From Oscillospiraceae bacterium (lineage in GTDB: Bacteria; Bacillota; Clostridia; Oscillospirales; Oscillospiraceae): a stretch of DNA of 64,000 nt. A program made the position numbers and the translations under genes. The notes beneath the pieces are model-generated. The model saw only the letters and a list, made by a program, of their open reading frames with translations. It did not search any database and was not told where the DNA came from. Position 1 is the first letter of the stretch, and every line of letters starts with the position of its first letter. Below, piece after piece: positions 54,872-63,045 of this stretch. Location of the stretch: contig JAFRMX010000023.1 in the NCBI GenBank assembly GCA_017430455.1, positions 124,001 through 188,000 on the forward strand. The letters are read 5' to 3'.

Positions 54872-55453
54872 TTATCGTATAAAATTTGTCTTTGGGTGTC
54901 CTTCCTCTTTCGGGAGATCTATACCCGCTTTTTTACCGGCCTCGATACATTTCAGAAGCCAGGCCATATTTCTTCCAAGATTTCTCATGATATCGATGCC
55001 CTCTTCGTCCTTCAGCACTTCTTCAGGTCTGTTTCCGTGAACCATATTCCAATAGCATGATGACACTACAGGCATCTCACAAATATTCGGATATTTGTTC
55101 AGAACTTCAAGGGCAGCTGTTGTTCCGGCCCTTCTTGCGGAAGCGAGAACTGCACACGGTTTCCCTCTGAATTCTGAATAACCATCCCAGAACAATCTGT
55201 CGAGAAATGATATTATTTCTCCCGAGGGCGAAGCGTAATAAACAGGAGAACCTATGACAAGTCCGTCTGAGTCTCTCATTATATCAAGCGCCTCTTTAAC
55301 GGCTTCAACTGTATCTCCTTTTAAAACCCTGAGTCCTGCGTCAAAAATGATCGTTTCAATTCCTGCAGCATTGAGCTCATTTGCAACGATATCAAGCGCA
55401 GTTCTTGTACAGCCGCTGCTTCTGCGGCTGCCGTTTAGCATAAGAACTTTCAT
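54872..55453 (-). CDS. Flavodoxin-fold NAD(P)H-dependent FMN oxidoreductase
   Basis: 193 aa. The phosphate-binding start MKVLMLNGSRRSSGCTR and the GLVIGSPVYYASPSGEI flavin loop mark the NADPH-dependent FMN reductase family. CEMPVVSSCYWNMVHG is a typical later segment. It likely reduces quinones, azo compounds or iron; not resolved by sequence. Single gene between YhcH and maf. Confidence 0.9.
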   Translation of the reverse strand: MKVLMLNGSRRSSGCTRTALDIVANELNAAGIETIIFDAGLRVLKGDTVEAVKEALDIMRDSDGLVIGSPVYYASPSGEIISFLDRLFWDGYSEFRGKPCAVLASARRAGTTAALEVLNKYPNICEMPVVSSCYWNMVHGNRPEEVLKDEEGIDIMRNLGRNMAWLLKCIEAGKKAGIDLPKEEGHPKTNFIR

Positions 55454-55528
55454 ATAATAACCTCCGAACAGTTTTTTTTATTATAACATAAGCTGCTTTA
55501 ATTTAGGAAGAGTTCGAATTCAATTCGT

Positions 55529-55577
55529 AAAAACGAAAGAAACAACTTTAAAGATACAGTTTGTTTCTTTCGTTTTT
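55529..55577. terminator. Bidirectional hairpin with poly-T, between fmn oxidoreductase and maf
   Basis: A perfect 17-bp stem AAAAACGAAAGAAACAA/TTGTTTCTTTCGTTTTT with a 15-nt loop and T runs on both strands. Confidence 0.75.
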
Positions 55578-55591
55578 TTTGACTGAAAGAC

Positions 55592-55636
55592 AAGCAAAAC
55601 AACATGTGCTTAAAGTACGCACATGTTGTTTTGCTT
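55592..55636 (-). terminator. Long hairpin after maf
   Basis: A perfect 18-bp stem AAGCAAAACAACATGTGC/GCACATGTTGTTTTGCTT with a 9-nt loop, 18 bp after the maf stop. The trailing T run is weak. Confidence 0.7.
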
Positions 55637-55654
55637 ATCATTCTCTTTCCGCGC

Positions 55655-56233
55655 TCATTTCGATTGGAAAAGAGTGTATTTTCTGAGTTTTCTGAATACA
55701 ATACTGACAGGCAATCCGACTACTGTCCCGTAATCTCCGTCAACCTTCTTAATAAGAAACGCTCCTGCGCCCTGTATCCCGTATGCGCCGGCTTTGTCCA
55801 TCGGTTCTCCTGTGGAGATGTAATCGCGTATCAGATCGTCACTGTTGTCGAACATCGTCACTCTTGTCTCAGAGTAAAAGCTTTCTCGGCTTCCGTCCGG
55901 TAATATAAGAGCGACACCGGTATATACGCTGTGTGTTCTGCCTGAGAGCATCTTCAGCATAGAAAAGGCGTCGTCTTCCGTTTTGGGTTTTCCGAGTATC
56001 CTGCCGTCGATCTCAACTATCGTATCGGCTGCAAGAACAGCCTTTCCCGGATACTTTGGGGCGACGGAGAGGGCCTTCTGGAGGCTCAGGTCCTTTACGA
56101 TCTCGGAAGGAACCGTCTTGTCCGTATTCTCTTCAATATCCGGAATACAGACCTCACAGCTTATCCCGACCATGTCGAGAAGAGCTCTTCTTCTCGGGGA
56201 ACCTGAGGCGAGGATCACATGCATGTCTTTCAT
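55655..56233 (-). CDS. maf: Maf nucleoside triphosphate pyrophosphatase
   Basis: 192 aa. LASGSPRRRALLDMVG at the N-terminus is the Maf signature; EIDGRILGKP and GAYGIQGAGAFLI complete it. It hydrolyses dTTP/UTP or modified NTPs and in Bacillus affects septum formation. The radC-mreBCD context typical of maf is absent; DUF554 lies 1 bp upstream. Confidence 0.95.
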   Translation of the reverse strand: MKDMHVILASGSPRRRALLDMVGISCEVCIPDIEENTDKTVPSEIVKDLSLQKALSVAPKYPGKAVLAADTIVEIDGRILGKPKTEDDAFSMLKMLSGRTHSVYTGVALILPDGSRESFYSETRVTMFDNSDDLIRDYISTGEPMDKAGAYGIQGAGAFLIKKVDGDYGTVVGLPVSIVFRKLRKYTLFQSK

Positions 56234-56234
56234 C

Positions 56235-56945
56235 TCAGAACAACCCCTCTATGAGTTTTGACAAAGGAAACCAGATTATGGGAAGAAAGATTGCAGGCAG
56301 CATATCCCCGACCTTTATCTTCTCCTGTCTTAAGCCGATCATATTTATGGCAAGTCCTATGAAAAGTACTCCTCCGACTGCAGACATCTCGGTTATGACC
56401 TCCGTAGTGAGCACAGGAGAGGCAACCCCTGCCAGAAGCACTATCGCGCCCTGGATAACCAGAACGGAAACTGCCGAGGCCATTACGCCTATTCCGAAGA
56501 CAGCGGAATACGCAATCGAGCTGATCAGGTCCATGATACTCTTGGTTATAAGTATGCTGTAATTGCGGTTGATGCCCGCCTCAATGGAGCCGAGCACTGT
56601 CATGGTTCCAACGCAGAAAAGGATCGTAGTCGTCGTAAAACCCTCTGCGAATTTTCCTCTGCCGAATTTCGTTCCAGAAAGCTTATCCTGCACTTTCCCG
56701 GCGAGAGAATCGAGCCTGTCGTCTATCCTGAGAAGTGTTCCGATAACAGTCCCCAACACAGCACAGACTATGACGATCAGTATATTGGAAGTCGCGACAG
56801 CGCCTTGTACGCCAATAACGGCAGTGCATATCCCCAGGCAGACCATCACGGATCTCGTGTATTTCTCCCCTATCCTGTTGCCGAAAAACGTACCCGTCGC
56901 ACTGCCTGCAATGACTGCTATGACATTTATAAGTACCGCGAGCAT
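56235..56945 (-). CDS. DUF554 family membrane protein
   Basis: 236 aa, about seven membrane segments. GSATGTFFGNRIGEKY near the N-terminus and the LGTVIGTLLRIDDRLD segment identify DUF554 (YqgA/YdfK). The function is unknown; some relatives may carry ions. Begins shortly after a tRNA-Gly terminator. Confidence 0.9.
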   Translation of the reverse strand: MLAVLINVIAVIAGSATGTFFGNRIGEKYTRSVMVCLGICTAVIGVQGAVATSNILIVIVCAVLGTVIGTLLRIDDRLDSLAGKVQDKLSGTKFGRGKFAEGFTTTTILFCVGTMTVLGSIEAGINRNYSILITKSIMDLISSIAYSAVFGIGVMASAVSVLVIQGAIVLLAGVASPVLTTEVITEMSAVGGVLFIGLAINMIGLRQEKIKVGDMLPAIFLPIIWFPLSKLIEGLF

Positions 56946-56981
56946 ACTGACCTCTTTCCCATTATATGCCTCTGCTCTTTT

Positions 56982-57011
56982 AAAAAAGAAGACCTTCTTC
57001 CGAAGATCTTC
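56982..57011 (-). terminator. Terminator of tRNA-Gly(GCC)
   Basis: GAAGATCTTC/GAAGGTCTTC stem with a 4-nt loop, then TTTTTT on the minus strand. Confidence 0.85.
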
Positions 57012-57017
57012 ATTGAA

Positions 57018-57093
57018 TGGAGCGGCCTACGAGGCTCGAACTCGCTACCTCCACCTTGGCAAGGTGGCGCTCTACCGGATGAGCTAAGGCCGC
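57018..57093 (-). tRNA. tRNA-Gly (GCC)
   Basis: 76 nt with CCA. Acceptor GCGGCCT/AGGCCGC; anticodon loop TTGCCAA in stem CCACC/GGTGG gives GCC. Confidence 0.96.
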
Positions 57094-57105
57094 AGAACGC
57101 TATTG

Positions 57106-57133
57106 ATTTTAACACAAAACTCCGTTTTGTCAA
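57106..57133 (-). promoter_or_regulatory. Promoter of tRNA-Gly(GCC)
   Basis: On the minus strand TTGACA (57128-57133), 16 bp, TAAAAT (57106-57111). Confidence 0.75.
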
Positions 57134-57141
57134 CACCGCGA

Positions 57142-57171
57142 TTGACAAAACTTGCCCCTTGGTGATATTAT
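57142..57171 (+). promoter_or_regulatory. Promoter of tRNA-Leu(UAG)
   Basis: TTGACA (57142-57147), 18 bp, TATTAT (57166-57171); back-to-back with the tRNA-Gly promoter. Confidence 0.75.
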
Positions 57172-57183
57172 CTTCGCAATTGC

Positions 57184-57266
57184 GCGGGTGTGATGGAATT
57201 GGCAGACATGCGAGATTTAGGTTCTCGTGCGCAAGCGTGCAGGTTCAAGTCCTGTCACCCGCACCA
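57184..57266 (+). tRNA. tRNA-Leu (UAG)
   Basis: 83 nt with CCA. Acceptor GCGGGTG/CACCCGC; anticodon arm CGAGA/TCTCG with loop TTTAGGT gives TAG; a short variable arm TGCGCAAGCGT follows, as expected for a class II tRNA. Confidence 0.95.
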
Positions 57267-57303
57267 AAAAAAGCTCTGAATCAGTTGATTCAGGGCTTTT
57301 TTT
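57266..57303 (+). terminator. Terminator of tRNA-Leu(UAG)
   Basis: GCTCTGAATCA/TGATTCAGGGC stem (11 bp, one G-T) flanked by A7 and T7, beginning directly at the CCA end. Confidence 0.88.
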
Positions 57304-57366
57304 AATCCCATCGGATTTGTGAAAAAAACTTTACGGATGTGAAATTTGCTTAATCAAATGAAATAT

Positions 57367-58500
57367 CTACTGATGTTCCCAGACAGTTTTGTCTCCGATC
57401 TGGATTTTTACAACATTATTGATGTCAATGCTATGATTTCCCAGTCCGCAATGATTGATCAAAATACCGTTTTCTAATGGACTGCTAAGTATTCCGAAGC
57501 CTTTTCTGCTGCTCCCGTCAGAGAAAGTCAGTACCATGCTTTGTGACAGTTCGTCCATAGCCTGCAACCATCCCAACTGTTCTTTAAGATATTCTTCCCT
57601 CTCTTCTTCATTTAATTCAACATTGGTCGAGTACATGTTCTCCATATTATCATGGGTTACAAGAATATCTACATTGAAGCTGCTGAGATTCACACCAATG
57701 ACTTTTCCTTTTCCCCCTGTTGCAGCGTTTTCGAAAGAATACGGATTTATAAAAGTGATATTCCTTACTGTATTCTCGGTGGGATATACGGTTACAGTTC
57801 CAAAAGTACGAATAATCTCTCCATCTGTAGTATGATCATTCTGGTTCTGTGTCTCCCGGAACAGGACAAGCGTAAGATCAAACGGTTTGTCAAATGAAAA
57901 CATAGTATTGATGCAGGCACATTCCATGGTAAAGGTCTTGGTTTCTTCATCATAGGCAGCATCAATCAATTCTTCCATTGTGATCGTTCCATCGGTATCA
58001 GTCAATATTGCCGGAGTCGCAAAACCAAAGGATTCTCCATCCGTTGTAAAACCGAAATCATAACAGATCATGCAACCGTCTTCATTCTCTTCCATACGTC
58101 CGAAGTTTCTGGCGATTTCCGGTTCCACAGGACTTATATTGACGTAAACTTTCTGAAATTCTCCGTCATTTACAGTCGAGAGTAGGGTAACTCCTTCAGT
58201 CTGTATCTGTGCATCGGACAATTTTTCTTCCTTATAGTCTGTGACGGCATTATCTTCTATCTTCATTTGTTCTCGAAGTTCCGATTGCCTTTTCTGGTGA
58301 ATATTCCATGCTGCATACGCAGAAATACCCAGCGCAAGCATAAGTGCTGCAGCCAGCGCAAAAGTAATTATTCTTTTCTTTTTCAAGTGAATGATCCTTT
58401 CATGGGTTTCCTGTATGTGTTCCGGGTGAAAGACAGCTGTTTCGCTGATATAATTATCATCCACACCATTCAGCATCATCGTTATCGCTTCACGTTTCAT
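57367..58500 (-). CDS. DUF4179-type anti-sigma factor with extracytoplasmic domain
   Basis: 377 aa. A short cytoplasmic N-terminus (1-40), the membrane helix IITFALAAALMLALGISAYA (44-63) and a large outer domain of beta type. This is the typical partner of a Clostridia sigma-70-like factor and shares its 5' end with that gene by a 4-bp overlap. The homologue at 63099-64000 has the same plan (KIEDNAV against KIEENNV), so they are paralogues. No zinc-binding ZAS motif (HxxxCxxC) is seen. The signal it senses is unknown. Confidence 0.8.
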   Translation of the reverse strand: MKREAITMMLNGVDDNYISETAVFHPEHIQETHERIIHLKKKRIITFALAAALMLALGISAYAAWNIHQKRQSELREQMKIEDNAVTDYKEEKLSDAQIQTEGVTLLSTVNDGEFQKVYVNISPVEPEIARNFGRMEENEDGCMICYDFGFTTDGESFGFATPAILTDTDGTITMEELIDAAYDEETKTFTMECACINTMFSFDKPFDLTLVLFRETQNQNDHTTDGEIIRTFGTVTVYPTENTVRNITFINPYSFENAATGGKGKVIGVNLSSFNVDILVTHDNMENMYSTNVELNEEEREEYLKEQLGWLQAMDELSQSMVLTFSDGSSRKGFGILSSPLENGILINHCGLGNHSIDINNVVKIQIGDKTVWEHQ

Positions 58501-59054
58501 ACAAGCAACCCCTCCTTTTCAAGATATTGTCTGAGTTTTTCTCTGATTCGAAAAAGGCGGACAGTCACACTGTTCGTTGTTGAATCTGCCATTTTGGCAA
58601 TGTCTTGCACCGGATCGGAATACCAGTAACGGCGCATGAAGATAAATCTGTCAGAACGATTCAAAGTGGCCAGAAAACTATTGATAGCCTCTCCGAGTTC
58701 CTTTGCTTCATACTCCTCTTCCACGCTATCGCTGTCAGAGAGATACTCCTCCAGTTCATCAAGAGCAAGGTCGTACTGGCTGTTTCGCTTTTCCGCTGTG
58801 TTGGAATGGTATTTCTTTGTCGCAAGATTGCGCGCGATCTTACATACAAAAGTCCGCAACAGGCTTGGCTTGTGAGGCGGTATAGCATTCCAGGTGCCGA
58901 GGTATGTATCGTTCACACATTCCTCTGCATCCTGAGTGTTTCCAAGAATATTCCGCGCCACTCTTGCCACCGCGTTGCCGTGTTTTTTGTCAAGCTCGGT
59001 GATTGCCTGCTCTGAGCGCTCAAAAAACAGGTTGATAATCTCCGTGTCTGTCAA
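58497..59054 (-). CDS. ECF-like RNA polymerase sigma-70 factor
   Basis: 185 aa. Region 2 (residues about 15-85, LARNLATKKY-type helices with ECVNDTYLGTWNAIPPHKP) and region 4 (about 125-180, RFIFMRRYWYSDPVQDIAKM) with a helix-turn-helix. The start codon is TTG with AGAGG upstream. It would direct RNA polymerase to a small regulon. It overlaps its DUF4179 partner by 4 bp. The nearest paralogue is the 60238-60795 gene (AWNSIPP, FMRRYWFSDSLADAA). Confidence 0.93.
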   Translation of the reverse strand: MTDTEIINLFFERSEQAITELDKKHGNAVARVARNILGNTQDAEECVNDTYLGTWNAIPPHKPSLLRTFVCKIARNLATKKYHSNTAEKRNSQYDLALDELEEYLSDSDSVEEEYEAKELGEAINSFLATLNRSDRFIFMRRYWYSDPVQDIAKMADSTTNSVTVRLFRIREKLRQYLEKEGLLV

Positions 59055-59086
59055 AGGCTGTCACCTCTTTTCGTCTTCACTTATAT

Positions 59087-59114
59087 ACTACGGTTTCAAC
59101 AACATATATTAACA
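59087..59114 (-). promoter_or_regulatory. Candidate ECF-type promoter of the sigma gene at 59054
   Basis: On the minus strand TGTTAA (59109-59114), 16 bp, CGTAGT (59087-59092). The block from CGTAGT through TATAAGTGAA and AAGAGGTGA is also found before the gene at 60795, suggesting shared, possibly self-directed, control. Confidence 0.5.
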
Positions 59115-59148
59115 AAATAATGATTAATATCAGAACGACATCATTTAA

Positions 59149-59332
59149 TTACGTGTCATATACACAAGAGATATGACATAAAAAAATCCGGGGCTATCAG
59201 CGGTTTATGACACGTATGACGGGAATGACACGTAATATAATATACCATATACCTCAATACCGTAAAAAAACCTGTATCTGTTTACGCGTCATACGTGTCA
59301 TACACGTCATAACTCTCTAATACCAATGCTTT
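59149..59332. repeat. Repeat-rich gap B: inverted and direct CGTCATA-type repeats
   Basis: The 404-bp gap contains no gene I can support. TATGACACGTATGACG (59206-59221) is perfectly inverted at 59287-59302. TTACGTGTCA (59149-59158) is inverted at 59226-59235. TGTCATAT (59155-59162) is inverted at 59171-59178. ATACCAATGCTTT (59320-59332) is identical to the motif in gap A at 52523-52535. Confidence 0.85.
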
Positions 59333-59369
59333 CAACATTTGCCTTCGTGATATAAAATGACGCGAAAAA

Positions 59370-59398
59370 CAGGCACTTCGTATTTTACGAAGTGCCTG
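59370..59398 (-). terminator. Terminator of the second sigma/anti-sigma pair
   Basis: A perfect 13-bp stem CAGGCACTTCGTA/TACGAAGTGCCTG with a 3-nt loop, then TTTTT on the minus strand, 60 bp after the stop at 59459. Confidence 0.88.
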
Positions 59399-59458
59399 CA
59401 TGTTATAATTGTTTTGGTTTGACTGTCCTATTTTCCATACATTAATTGGAAAGCTCTG

Positions 59459-60241
59459 TTAAGTATTGCCGCCGCTGATGATCTCACTTGCCATTCCGAT
59501 CAGCTTGTCAACCGATCCGTCATCTGCCGACATATCCATAAGATTATAGATTGCCCCGTTCATCTCGAAGTCTGCAAAAGCCATATCGTATTCCGCGATC
59601 TCGTCAGAGCCGAAGGATATATAATAGTGTCCGGCGGCTTCACGCGCGAGATCGTCCTCCGTTTCCTTATAGTCCGCCGGGACGACTTTGTAATGATCGA
59701 GATACAGATTTACAGTTACGCCATTTACAGTTTTCTGTTCGCTGGGCACGGGAGCTTCATTGCCGCCTTCAAGCTCCGTTACAGGGCTGATCTCGAGATA
59801 CAGATCAGCTGCGCTTTCCTTGGAATAGGTTGCATTGACTGCATAGTATTCTTTAAGCACCTCGTTGTTTTCCCCAAATACGGCCTGACCGTCTACACGA
59901 AGGCCGGCAAAATCGTATCCGTTGGAAAAATGCTCCGGCACGGTCACAGGGTACCCTATGTCTTTTTCAATTTTCGGAAGATCTTCAAGACTTGTGTATT
60001 CTGCAGTTTTCGGCATGGGATGAGTCCCGACAGAGTGAGGGATCCCGAAAACGGCGTACGCTGTGATCCCGAGCGCGAGCATTAAAGCCGCCGCGAGGGC
60101 AAAGGTAATGATTTTTTTCTTTTTCATGATTACGATCCTTTCCGGGGAGCTCCGTACGGCTCCGGGAGAAAAGGTCACTGTATCGCATATATGACGTTCG
60201 TCAAGCTCGTTCAGTGCAAAGGAGACGGTTTCCGGTTTCAT
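59459..60241 (-). CDS. Anti-sigma-like membrane protein (DUF4367/DUF4179-like)
   Basis: 260 aa. Same layout as its neighbours: short N-terminus, then the helix KKKIITFALAAALMLALGIT and an outer domain (about 65-260) that is acidic and without Cys. The outer domain (YPVTVPEHFSNGYDFAG) differs from the DUF4179 copies and is closer to DUF4367. It overlaps its sigma gene by 4 bp. Confidence 0.78.
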   Translation of the reverse strand: MKPETVSFALNELDERHICDTVTFSPGAVRSSPERIVIMKKKKIITFALAAALMLALGITAYAVFGIPHSVGTHPMPKTAEYTSLEDLPKIEKDIGYPVTVPEHFSNGYDFAGLRVDGQAVFGENNEVLKEYYAVNATYSKESAADLYLEISPVTELEGGNEAPVPSEQKTVNGVTVNLYLDHYKVVPADYKETEDDLAREAAGHYYISFGSDEIAEYDMAFADFEMNGAIYNLMDMSADDGSVDKLIGMASEIISGGNT

Positions 60242-60795
60242 ACATACACTCCCTCTTTAATCAGTTGTTTTCTGAGTTTCTCTTTGACCCGGTGAAGGTG
60301 AACCGCAGCGGTGTTATAGCTCATTCCGGCCATTCTTGCCGCGTCCGCCAAAGAATCGGAAAACCAGTATCGGCGCATGAAGAGAAATCTGTCCTCATAT
60401 GGCAGAGTATCCAGAAATCTGTCTATGATCCGGGCTAGATCTTTGGCTTCAATACTGTCTTCAACCGTATTCTTGTCCGGAATGCATTCGGCCAGCTCAT
60501 CCAACGCAATGTCGTAGCTGCTGTTTCGCTTCTGAGCATGCCTTGAATGGTATTTTTTTGTCGCAAGATTGCGCGCTAACCTGCAGACATATGATCTGAG
60601 CCGTTCCGGCCGTTGGGGCGGGATGCTGTTCCATGCAGCAAGCCAGGTATCATTTATACACTCCTTGGCGTCTTCCATATTTCCCAAAATATTGTAAGCG
60701 ATCTGTTTCACAACATGCCCGTGTTTTTCTTCCAGTTCGGAAACCGCCTGCTCCGAACGTTCAAAGAACAGGCCGATGATTTCCTCATCTGTCAC
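60238..60795 (-). CDS. ECF-like RNA polymerase sigma-70 factor
   Basis: 185 aa, starts with GTG after AGAGGTG. Region 2 (ECINDTWLAAWNSIPPQRPE) and region 4 (FMRRYWFSDSLADAARMAGMS) are clear. It is the paralogue of the 58497 gene. It pairs with the downstream anti-sigma-like gene. Confidence 0.93.
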   Translation of the reverse strand: MTDEEIIGLFFERSEQAVSELEEKHGHVVKQIAYNILGNMEDAKECINDTWLAAWNSIPPQRPERLRSYVCRLARNLATKKYHSRHAQKRNSSYDIALDELAECIPDKNTVEDSIEAKDLARIIDRFLDTLPYEDRFLFMRRYWFSDSLADAARMAGMSYNTAAVHLHRVKEKLRKQLIKEGVYV

Positions 60796-60827
60796 TTCTG
60801 TTCACCTCTTTCCGTGTTCACTTATAA

Positions 60828-60854
60828 ACTACGGATCCGGAAAGGAATTTTACA
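60828..60854 (-). promoter_or_regulatory. Candidate ECF-type promoter of the sigma gene at 60795
   Basis: On the minus strand TGTAAA (60849-60854), 15 bp, CGTAGT (60828-60833), followed by the same TATAAGTGAA block as at 59087. Confidence 0.5.
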
Positions 60855-60879
60855 TCTTTTCAGGATTTATATCAAAAAT

Positions 60880-60914
60880 ATGCAGGGAGAGTCCGCAAAA
60901 GGATCTCCCTGCAT
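60880..60914 (-). terminator. Terminator after the third anti-sigma-like gene
   Basis: ATGCAGGGAGA/TCTCCCTGCAT stem (11 bp) with a 13-nt loop, then ATATTTTTG on the minus strand. Confidence 0.8.
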
Positions 60915-60957
60915 GCAGAAGTATCGCTGATAAGTGGAACACTCTGTTATTGGCCGG

Positions 60958-61779
60958 TCATCCTCTTGCCAGATCGATCAGACCGATTGCAGGACCTCCG
61001 GAGTATTCCGGACGAGGAATGCTGCTTTCCCGGATCTCCATCTCGTACGCGATATGCTCCAGCGTCTCCATATCGGACTCACCCGATATCAGGATCAGAT
61101 ATCCTGTTGTTTTATCAAAGAGCAAAATATAATTCGCGCGGTCATATGTTTGGTAGGCGAGGCTGCTGTAATCGGATGTGGCTTCGAGGATCTGCCAGTC
61201 TCCCAGATACTCCTCTTTTATGATCTCAACATCGCCGTTTAATATGAGCTGGAATCCGTCTCTTATATAATCTATTGTCGTAATACTGTAAGGGATCTCA
61301 TTTTCGGAGCCGCAGAACAGTCTTTTCGTCCAGCCCTGTTCATCGGTAATTCCTTCAGTTGCTTCCTGGGGGACCCAAAAGCACCTGAATTCGGGCGTAA
61401 ATCTCTGCTCTTCCGGGCAGGAGAAACTGAAAACCATTCCCGCGTCGGGATAAGCAAGTATCTCACTGTTTCGCACCTCGCCGTCGACGACTTCCTCGTA
61501 TCTGAAGCCCGAAACAAGCTCTTCGTCTTCAGCCGGTTTCCGAAGGCTCAATGTGTATTCCGCGATGGCAAATGCCGCAGTGCCCAGGACAAGAACCAAT
61601 GCTGCGGCAAGAAGCAGCGCTCTTGACAGCTTCCTTATTCTGCGCGGCCGGCTGTTATTTGTTCCGAGACGATTCTGTACGCTGTCCAAGATCCTCAGCG
61701 TAATTTCCTCGTTAAATTCTCCTATGTCGATATCTTCAGGATAACAATCCTGTACAAGATCAGTAATGCGCGTCTTCAC
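60958..61779 (-). CDS. Anti-sigma-like DUF4367 membrane protein
   Basis: 273 aa. N-terminal cytoplasmic region (1-50, RIRKLSRALL), one helix (about 50-72) and an outer DUF4367-type domain with ILLFDKTTGYLILISGESDME at the end. It lacks the exact KKKIITFALAAALMLALGI helix of the other two, so it is a more distant member. It overlaps its sigma gene by 20 bp. Confidence 0.78.
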   Translation of the reverse strand: MKTRITDLVQDCYPEDIDIGEFNEEITLRILDSVQNRLGTNNSRPRRIRKLSRALLLAAALVLVLGTAAFAIAEYTLSLRKPAEDEELVSGFRYEEVVDGEVRNSEILAYPDAGMVFSFSCPEEQRFTPEFRCFWVPQEATEGITDEQGWTKRLFCGSENEIPYSITTIDYIRDGFQLILNGDVEIIKEEYLGDWQILEATSDYSSLAYQTYDRANYILLFDKTTGYLILISGESDMETLEHIAYEMEIRESSIPRPEYSGGPAIGLIDLARG

Positions 61780-62320
61780 AGCTGAATCCCCTTTCTTTCA
61801 GATAGTCTTTCAGCCTCCTGCGGCCGCGGGCAAGTCTGGCGCGGACAGTTGCATCTTTAAGGCCTAGCGCCTCAGATATTTCCTCCGTTTTCTGATAAAG
61901 GAAATAATAGCGCTGGAAGATCTCCCGATCCGGTTCGCCGAGCGAATCAACGGCAGCATGGGTGATTTCCCTGAGCTCCGACATCAGGATCCTTTGCTCC
62001 GGCTGATTCGGTATACTGATCCGGAGAACATCATCTTCCAGAGGGTCTTCGGCGTGATACTTCCGCAGCGCCGATCTTGCTTTATTGCGAACGACCGCTG
62101 CAAGATAGGCTTTCAGCATATCAGTTTCGATACTTTCCCTGTGCTCCCATATGCTTAAAAAGGAATCCGAAACGACTTCTTCAATATCCTCTTCGCCAAG
62201 AGCATGAGAAAGGATATTGGAAGCGATCGCATACGCGTAAGCGCTGTATCGGCGTATCAGTTCGGGCAATACTGACTCATCCCCCGCCCGGAGTCTGTGC
62301 AACAGCTTATTTTCGTTCAT
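61760..62320 (-). CDS. ECF-like RNA polymerase sigma-70 factor (third, more distant)
   Basis: 186 aa. Region 2: LPELIRRYSAYAYAIASNIL and EEVVSDSFLSIWEHRES; region 4: REIFQRYYFLYQKTEEISEALGLKDATVRARLARGRRRLKDYL in outline. It is more like classical ECF/SigX-type factors than the two copies at 58.5 and 60.2 kb. It follows a lipoprotein gene with a 9-bp gap. Confidence 0.94.
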   Translation of the reverse strand: MNENKLLHRLRAGDESVLPELIRRYSAYAYAIASNILSHALGEEDIEEVVSDSFLSIWEHRESIETDMLKAYLAAVVRNKARSALRKYHAEDPLEDDVLRISIPNQPEQRILMSELREITHAAVDSLGEPDREIFQRYYFLYQKTEEISEALGLKDATVRARLARGRRRLKDYLKERGFSCEDAHY

Positions 62321-62329
62321 GTCAGCAGT

Positions 62330-62923
62330 TTATTCCTCCGGCCAGATTACAGTATCGAAACGGATATCAACACTCTTATACAATTGTTCGATGTGGAGTT
62401 CTTCACCCAGACTGCTGCTGATCTCCCAGAGATGTGAAGGGGTCGTAGTGATGACCGTGACCCAGGCGATGTATTCTTTTCCATCTTCAACACTGCGCAT
62501 CTCCTTTACTTTCGCTTCACAACCGAGTTCAGCGAATTTCTTCGCCAGGGCAATATGGTCGTCCGAAGTGTCCGAGCCTGTCAGCATAGCATTTGTGTGT
62601 ACAGCAAAACTGTACGGTTCATCCTGCGGCAGTTCCTCTTTAAACATCGCCAATTCCCACTTTTTGGCGTACAGATCGCCCTCTGTAGCATATATGCTGT
62701 TTATGAAATCCTCATAACTTTCATACTGATCGGCCGTGTTCTGAGTATCTTCCGATGCAGGCATTTCATTGTTCTCTATTTCCAAACGAACATACGGTGT
62801 TGCCCCTGGCGCGTGACTCGGCCACGGGGACGCCTCAGTAACCGTTACAGATTCCGACCTGCTGCCGCAGGCAGTCAGAAATATCATGCACAGAATAACC
62901 AGAAGAACTGTTTTTTGTTTCAT
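62330..62923 (-). CDS. Lipoprotein of unknown function upstream of a sigma gene
   Basis: 197 aa. Lipobox LTAC with the lipid-modified C19, then a Ser/Pro-rich linker and a domain of about 130 residues (AKKWELAMFKEELPQDEPYSFAVHTNAMLTGSD in outline) that I cannot assign. First gene of the three-gene sigma operon, and preceded by an ECF-like promoter. It may be the surface sensor or a target of the sigma factor (inference). Confidence 0.8.
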   Translation of the reverse strand: MKQKTVLLVILCMIFLTACGSRSESVTVTEASPWPSHAPGATPYVRLEIENNEMPASEDTQNTADQYESYEDFINSIYATEGDLYAKKWELAMFKEELPQDEPYSFAVHTNAMLTGSDTSDDHIALAKKFAELGCEAKVKEMRSVEDGKEYIAWVTVITTTPSHLWEISSSLGEELHIEQLYKSVDIRFDTVIWPEE

Positions 62924-62956
62924 TATCTCACTCCTTTCCGGGCTTGCACTAATACA

Positions 62957-62983
62957 GACGCATCTTCCACAGAAATTGTGACA
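62957..62983 (-). promoter_or_regulatory. ECF-type promoter TGTCACA-16-CGTC of the lipoprotein-sigma operon
   Basis: On the minus strand TGTCACA (62977-62983), 16 bp, CGTC (62957-62960), 34 bp before the ATG. This spacing and sequence match known ECF promoters. Confidence 0.6.
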
Positions 62984-63045
62984 GCTTTTCTTAATTTTTT
63001 CCGGATACGATAAGCTGTAATTTATAATAATATATCAGATTAAAC

